Below, piece after piece: positions 60,050-64,000 of a stretch of DNA of 64,000 nucleotides (its first letter is position 1; the number at the start of each line of letters is the position of its first letter). A program made the translations under genes and the position numbers. The notes under the pieces were generated by a model, which was not told the DNA's origin, made no database searches, and saw only the letters and a program-made list of their open reading frames with translations. Source of the DNA: DATCBF01 sp964401995 (lineage in GTDB: Bacteria; Actinomycetota; Thermoleophilia; Solirubrobacterales; 70-9); NCBI GenBank assembly GCA_964401995.1, contig CAYOAP010000007.1, positions 1 through 64,000 on the forward strand. Direction: 5' to 3'.

Positions 60050-60099
60050 GACGTTCCTGAAGTTAAGGGTCGTTATGGGGGCATAACTTCAGGCACGTC
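60050..60099 (+). terminator. Hairpin after the CAP-protein gene
   Basis: GACGTTCCTGAAGTTA (60050-60065) pairs with TAACTTCAGGCACGTC (60084-60099), 15 of 16 positions, around an 18-nt loop; a nested GTTAT/ATAAC hairpin (60073-60088) is an alternative fold. AT-rich compared with the surroundings. Resembles in style the hairpins at 40805 and 49201. Confidence 0.65.
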
Positions 60100-60132
60100 T
60101 CGCGATCTGCCTCTCATGCCTAGGATCCTGGC

Positions 60133-60918
60133 GTGGCCGATGCTTTCTATGAGATCGATGGCGACCGTTATCTCGCCACCGAGTTGACCCGCGGCCCCTG
60201 GGATCCTGGTGCCCAGCATGCCGGCCCGCCCGCGGCGCTGCTCGGCAGGGAGATCGAGCGGCTGGACGACGCGGCCGATTTCCAGGTCGGGCGCATCACC
60301 TTCGAGATCCTGCGCTCGGTGCCGATTGCGCCACTGCGGGTCAGCGCCCGGATCCTGCGTCCCGGCAAGAGGGTGCAGCTAGCCGAGGCGATCCTCAGCG
60401 ACGAGGCCGGCGAGCCGCTGGTGCGGGCCAGCGCCTGGCGGATTCGGACCGCCCCCGTCGACCTTCCCCCCGAGGCCGCCGCCGCGCTGGCCCCGCCTCC
60501 GGGTCCTGAGCAGGGCGTCGAAGTCGCCTTCTTCCCGACCGGTCAGGACGTCGGCTACCACACGGCGATGGAGTGCCGGTTCGTCGAGGGCGGCTTCCTC
60601 GACCCAGGCCCGGCCACGGTCTGGATGCGGATGCGCCAGCCGCTTGTCGCCGGCGAGGCGCCCTCGCCCCTGCAGCGCACCCTCGTCGCCGCCGATGTCG
60701 GCAACGGCGTCAGCGCCACGCTCGACTACCGCAGCTTCCTCTTCATCAACGTCGACCTCACCGTCCACCTGGAGCGGATGCCGGCCGGGGAGTGGGTCTG
60801 CGTCGACGCGGTGACTTTGCCGCAGCCAAACGGCGTCGGCACCGCGGAGTCGGTGCTTTCCGACCACGAGGGCCGGATCGGCCGCGCCCTCCAGACCCTG
60901 CTGATCTCCCAGCGCTAG
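60133..60918 (+). CDS. Acyl-CoA thioesterase-like (tandem hotdog) protein
   Basis: 261 aa from GTG 60133. Double hotdog layout: GPWDPGAQHAGPPAALLGRE then ADFQVGRITFEILRSVPIAP in the first half, and ATVWMRMRQPLVAGEAPSP with VGNGVSATLDYRSFLFINVD in the second. This matches the TesB/acyl-CoA thioesterase family. Probably hydrolyses acyl-CoA. Convergent with the MFS gene with a 4-bp overlap. Confidence 0.85.
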   Translation: MADAFYEIDGDRYLATELTRGPWDPGAQHAGPPAALLGREIERLDDAADFQVGRITFEILRSVPIAPLRVSARILRPGKRVQLAEAILSDEAGEPLVRASAWRIRTAPVDLPPEAAAALAPPPGPEQGVEVAFFPTGQDVGYHTAMECRFVEGGFLDPGPATVWMRMRQPLVAGEAPSPLQRTLVAADVGNGVSATLDYRSFLFINVDLTVHLERMPAGEWVCVDAVTLPQPNGVGTAESVLSDHEGRIGRALQTLLISQR

Positions 60919-62099
60919 CGCGCCGCCGCCAGGGCGCGGCTGCGCGGGGCGATCGTCAGCGCGATTAGGGCCGCCGAGCCGAGCGCGATTGCCGCCGCCA
61001 GCAGGAAGGAGCCCTCGTAGCTGCTCAGCGCCGCCGCCGCGCCCGCCAGCGGCGCGCCGAATCCGACCCCAGCATCGAAGAAGGCGGTGAAGGTTCCAAG
61101 CGCAGCGCCACGGCGGGTTTCGTCGATCTGGTCGACGACGATCAGCGAGAGCGAGGGGTAGAGCAGCGAGAAGGCAGCGCCCATCGCCAGCGCTCCGGCC
61201 AGCGCCACCGGCAGGCTGTAGGCGAAGGCGATCGCGGTCAGCCCGACCGCCTCGACGCAGGCCGCGGCGCAGGCGACCCGGGCCGGGCCGACCCGGTCGG
61301 GCAGGTCGCCGCCGACGAGCCGGGTCAGGACCACCATCGTCGCGAAGGCGCCGAAGACGAGCGCGCCGTGGCCGACGCCGCGATCGTCGAGGTGGAGGAC
61401 GACGAAGGTGGCGACCGCCGCGTAGCCGATCGAGCCGAGGGCGAGGGCGGCGCCGGGGCGGACCGCCTCGGGGGCGATCAGCGAGTGGTGCTCGTGCTCG
61501 GCCGGCGGGCCGGGCCGGAAGGGGTCGGGAACCCTGAGCGCGACCAGGGCGCCGATCAGCGGCATCACCCCGGCGAAGATCCAGACTGGCGTGTAGCCGG
61601 CCCCATGCTGGATCAGCTCGCCGAACAGCGGCCCGACGCTGAGTCCGGCCCAGACCGCGAGCCCGTAGAGGCCGATCACGCGGCCGCGGCGCTCCGGCGG
61701 CGCCAGGTCGACGATCCAGGCGGAGCCGGCGGTGAAGACGGTCCCCTCGCCCGCCCCCAGCACCAGCCGGGCAACGATCAGCCCGCCGACGCCGAGCGGC
61801 AGCAGGTAGAGGAAGCCGCCGGCGGCCATCAGCAGCGAGCCGATCAGGACCGCCGGCTTGCGCCCGCGGCGGTCGGCGAAGCGGCCGGCGAAGGGCCGCA
61901 GCAGCAGGCCGGTGATCGCGTAGGCGCCGATCACGACCCCGACCGCGATCTTGCCGGCGTCGAGCGGCCCGTCGACGTAGGGCGGCAGCACCGGCAGCAC
62001 CGCGCCGACGGCGACCAGGCCGCAGAAGGTGACGGCGAAGATGCCGGCGAAGGCTGCGCCCGGCCTGGCCAGCGCCGGCGCGGCGGGCTCGGCGCTCAT
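60915..62099 (-). CDS. MFS transporter
   Basis: 394 aa, 12 membrane helices. Family motif A is in RPFAGRFADRRGRKPAVLIG (loop 2-3) and the mid-loop is Pro/Glu/His-rich (GPPAEHEHHSL). LGAGEGTVFTAGSAWIVDLAPPERRG matches drug/metabolite exporters. The substrate is unknown. Start overlaps the HAD phosphatase stop. Confidence 0.92.
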   Translation of the reverse strand: MSAEPAAPALARPGAAFAGIFAVTFCGLVAVGAVLPVLPPYVDGPLDAGKIAVGVVIGAYAITGLLLRPFAGRFADRRGRKPAVLIGSLLMAAGGFLYLLPLGVGGLIVARLVLGAGEGTVFTAGSAWIVDLAPPERRGRVIGLYGLAVWAGLSVGPLFGELIQHGAGYTPVWIFAGVMPLIGALVALRVPDPFRPGPPAEHEHHSLIAPEAVRPGAALALGSIGYAAVATFVVLHLDDRGVGHGALVFGAFATMVVLTRLVGGDLPDRVGPARVACAAACVEAVGLTAIAFAYSLPVALAGALAMGAAFSLLYPSLSLIVVDQIDETRRGAALGTFTAFFDAGVGFGAPLAGAAAALSSYEGSFLLAAAIALGSAALIALTIAPRSRALAAAR

Positions 62100-62881
62100 C
62101 GCAGCAGCGCGGCGAGGTCGTCGACGACGTGGTCGGGCGGCGGGTCAGCCGCGTCTGCGTCATCGTGGCTGCTGGCCCCGCTGAGGACGAGGATCGTCTC
62201 CAGTCCGGCCCGCCGGCCGCCCTCGATGTCGGAGGCGATCCGGTCGCCGACCATCGCCACCCGCTCGGCCTTGCCGATCCGCTCGCGGGCCAGCTCGAAG
62301 AGGTGGCGCTCGGGCTTGCCGCCGATCGCCGCCGTCTTCCCCGACGCGGTCTCGACGGCGGCGAGGATCGCGCCGGTCCCCGGCCAGGCGCCGCCGGGCA
62401 TCGGCAGGGTCGGGTCGCGGCTGGTCGCGAACAGCGAAGCCCCCCGCTGCAGCGCCAGCGTCGCCGTCAGCAGCTCGGCGTGGTCGAAGCCGCGGTGGCC
62501 GGAGACGACGACCGCGTCGGCCTCGCGCCCGGCCTCCCCCTCGAGCACCCGTGGGCCGGCGGCCGCGACGGTCTGCTTGAACTCCGGCGCCCCGATCACG
62601 AAGGCCGTGCCGCCGCTTCCCACCGATTCGGCCGTCAGCCGTGCGGTCACGATGCCGGCGGTGACGATCCGGTCCTCGCCGACATCGACCCCGATTTCGC
62701 CGAGCCGGGCCGCGTAGGCTGCCGGCGGCTTGCCCGGGTTGTTGGTGACGAAGGCCAGCTCCTTGCCCGCCGCCAGCAGGGCGTTGAGCGCCTCGACAGA
62801 ACCCGGCACCAGCTCGCGGCCGATCCAGACCACCCCGTCGAGGTCGATCAGAAGCCCGTCGAAATCGTCTGCGAGCGCCAC
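62096..62881 (-). CDS. HAD-IIA (NagD-like) phosphatase
   Basis: 261 aa from GTG 62881 (VALADDFDGLLIDLDGV); longer starts lie in the divergent promoter zone. Motif I DFDGLLIDLDGVVWIG, motif II AFVTNNPGK, a lysine region GGKPERHLFELARERIG, and motif IV MVGDRIASDIEGGRRAGLET. Hydrolyses a small phosphate ester such as a nucleotide or sugar phosphate; substrate not readable. Coupled to the MFS gene. Confidence 0.9.
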   Translation of the reverse strand: MALADDFDGLLIDLDGVVWIGRELVPGSVEALNALLAAGKELAFVTNNPGKPPAAYAARLGEIGVDVGEDRIVTAGIVTARLTAESVGSGGTAFVIGAPEFKQTVAAAGPRVLEGEAGREADAVVVSGHRGFDHAELLTATLALQRGASLFATSRDPTLPMPGGAWPGTGAILAAVETASGKTAAIGGKPERHLFELARERIGKAERVAMVGDRIASDIEGGRRAGLETILVLSGASSHDDADAADPPPDHVVDDLAALLR

Positions 62882-62921
62882 CGGTCGCAGGCTATTGACT
62901 GATCTCGATACGGTGTCAGCA

Positions 62922-63653
62922 GTGAGCGTGAACGGACAGGTTGTGGTCGCCACCGACCTGACGCGCCGCTACGGCGAGGGCGACGCCGCTGTCGATGCCC
63001 TGGCCGGGGTCAGCACCGCCTTCGAGCGCGACCGCTTCACGGCGATCATGGGCCCGTCAGGCTCGGGCAAGTCGACGCTGCTGCACATCCTCGCCGGCCT
63101 CGACAAGCCGACGACCGGGACGGTCGAGCTAGACGGGGTCGAGATCACCGCACTCGACGACGGCGAGCTGACCAAGCTGCGCCGCGACAAGCTCGGCTTC
63201 GTCTTCCAGTTCTTCAACCTGCTGCCCGTCCTCACCGCCGAAGAGAACCTGGTGTTGCCGCTCTCGATCGCCGGCCGCAAGCCGGATCCCGAGTGGGTCG
63301 ACCAGCTGATCCGCACCGTCGGCCTCGACGATCGCCGCAGCCACCGCCCCTCCGAGCTCTCCGGCGGCCAGCAGCAGCGGGTCGCGGTCGCCCGCGCCCT
63401 GGTCTCCAAACCGGCCGTCGTCTTCGCCGACGAGCCGACCGGCAACCTTGACTCGAAGGCGAGCGCCGGCGTGCTGGCGCTGCTGCGCCAGGCGGTCGAC
63501 GATTTCGGCCAGACAGTGGTGATGGTCACCCACGAGCCGGCGGCCGCCGCCCACGCCGACCGCCTGATCACCCTCCGTGACGGCAAGCTCGTCCACGACG
63601 CCGCCCCCGGTTCGGCGGACGATGTGATCGAGCTGATGAAGCAGATTGACTAG
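62922..63653 (+). CDS. ABC transporter ATP-binding protein (LolD/MacB-like)
   Basis: 243 aa from GTG 62922. Walker A GPSGSGKST, Q-loop FVFQFFNLLP, signature LSGGQQQRVAVARAL, Walker B VVFADEPTGNLDS, H-loop MVTHEP. The insert and TLRDGKLVHD belong to the MacB/LolD/FtsE-type family, whose partner permease begins in the last bases of this gene. Likely exports or extracts lipoproteins, peptides or drugs. Confidence 0.95.
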   Translation: MSVNGQVVVATDLTRRYGEGDAAVDALAGVSTAFERDRFTAIMGPSGSGKSTLLHILAGLDKPTTGTVELDGVEITALDDGELTKLRRDKLGFVFQFFNLLPVLTAEENLVLPLSIAGRKPDPEWVDQLIRTVGLDDRRSHRPSELSGGQQQRVAVARALVSKPAVVFADEPTGNLDSKASAGVLALLRQAVDDFGQTVVMVTHEPAAAAHADRLITLRDGKLVHDAAPGSADDVIELMKQID

Positions 63654-64000
63654 CCTCGCCCTCAAGAGCCTCTGGGCTCGCAAGGTCCGGGCAATGGGGA
63701 CCACGCTGGCGGTCGTGATCGGGGTCGCCTTCGTCGCCGGCAGCTTCATCCTCACCGACACGATTTTCGCCGCCTTCGACGAAATCTTCGAAGAGTCGCT
63801 GAGCGGGACCAGCGTCGTCATCACCGCCAAGAACCCGGTCGAACAGGACAACGGCGAAGTGCCGACGGTCAGCGCATCGCTCTTGCCGCGGATTCAGAAA
63901 ACGGCCGGCGTCAAGCTGGCGGCGGGGGCAATCTTCACGCCCGGCGGGTTCTTCAACGCCAAGGGCGAAAAGATCGGCAACAAGTTCTCCCCCAAGTTCA
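63646..64000 (+). CDS. ABC transporter permease (FtsX/MacB-like), cut by window end
   Basis: 118 residues present, open to the edge. TTG 63646 overlaps the ATPase stop and starts SLALKSLWARKVRAMGTTLA, with the first membrane helix LAVVIGVAFVAGSFILTDTI and the start of the large extracytoplasmic domain. Matches FtsX/MacB-type permeases. Confidence 0.85.
   Translation, partial: MTSLALKSLWARKVRAMGTTLAVVIGVAFVAGSFILTDTIFAAFDEIFEESLSGTSVVITAKNPVEQDNGEVPTVSASLLPRIQKTAGVKLAAGAIFTPGGFFNAKGEKIGNKFSPKF

Noticed and set aside
62894..62915. TTGACT as -35 box for the ABC transporter
   Set aside because: No -10 hexamer at suitable spacing before GTG 62922.

Overview
The window is 64 kb of very GC-rich, densely packed chromosomal DNA from an actinobacterium. 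The gene content points to class Thermoleophilia (Solirubrobacterales-like), though there is no 16S gene here to prove it. Supporting signs are a fused E2-E1 2-oxoglutarate dehydrogenase, a decaprenyl-phosphate phosphoribosyltransferase (arabinan precursor), many GTG/TTG starts, short-gap operons, secreted proteins with lysine-rich tails, and a short-spaced 14-gene nuo operon. No rRNA, convincing tRNA, CRISPR array, prophage or insertion sequence with a transposase was seen.

Layout. 0.1-10.7 kb: 2-oxoglutarate dehydrogenase; divergent from it a fatty acyl-CoA reductase and an alkylglycerone-phosphate-synthase-like flavoenzyme (candidate ether-lipid pair); a small secreted DUF5666-like protein; a two-component system. 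10.7-21.2 kb: UbiA-family phosphoribosyltransferase, a large secreted M36 metalloprotease, two small unknowns, citrate synthase, a PfkB kinase, a secreted unknown, a quinone oxidoreductase and a DEAD-box helicase. 21.2-31.8 kb: a structured intergenic region, a second two-component pair, an APH-type kinase and an acyl-CoA dehydrogenase (possible 4-hydroxyacid pair), an AAA/DUF4143 ATPase with repeated operator-like boxes, a RibD-like reductase, a sulfotransferase, a flippase-like membrane protein, and a CrtA-like protein divergent from a TetR regulator. 31.8-40.8 kb: a toxin-antitoxin pair, several unknowns, a double-length ThyX-like protein, a GGDEF protein, a VOC protein, an AEC transporter and an acyl-CoA synthetase. 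40.8-55.5 kb: complete nuoA-N (complex I) on the minus strand. 55.6-64 kb: cytochrome c lipoprotein, seryl-tRNA synthetase, LuxR-type regulator, MsrB, CAP protein, thioesterase, MFS transporter, HAD phosphatase and the start of an ABC exporter.

The metabolic theme is aerobic respiration: the TCA enzymes (citrate synthase, OGDH) feed NADH to complex I, with acyl-CoA synthetase, dehydrogenase and thioesterase handling fatty acids.

The most unusual signal is a family of palindromic elements. Two homologous 99-bp cores lie in opposite orientations INSIDE the nuoG coding region, each flanked by its own, different, self-complementary arms, and both keep the frame open because 99 is divisible by three. 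A related element sharing a 16-bp centre straddles the stop codons of two convergent genes at 35.1 kb, an element of like size and architecture follows the OGDH gene, and a further 49-bp hairpin also lies in nuoG. This looks like an undescribed, protein-tolerated dispersed repeat. All calls are from reading the sequence; no database search was run.
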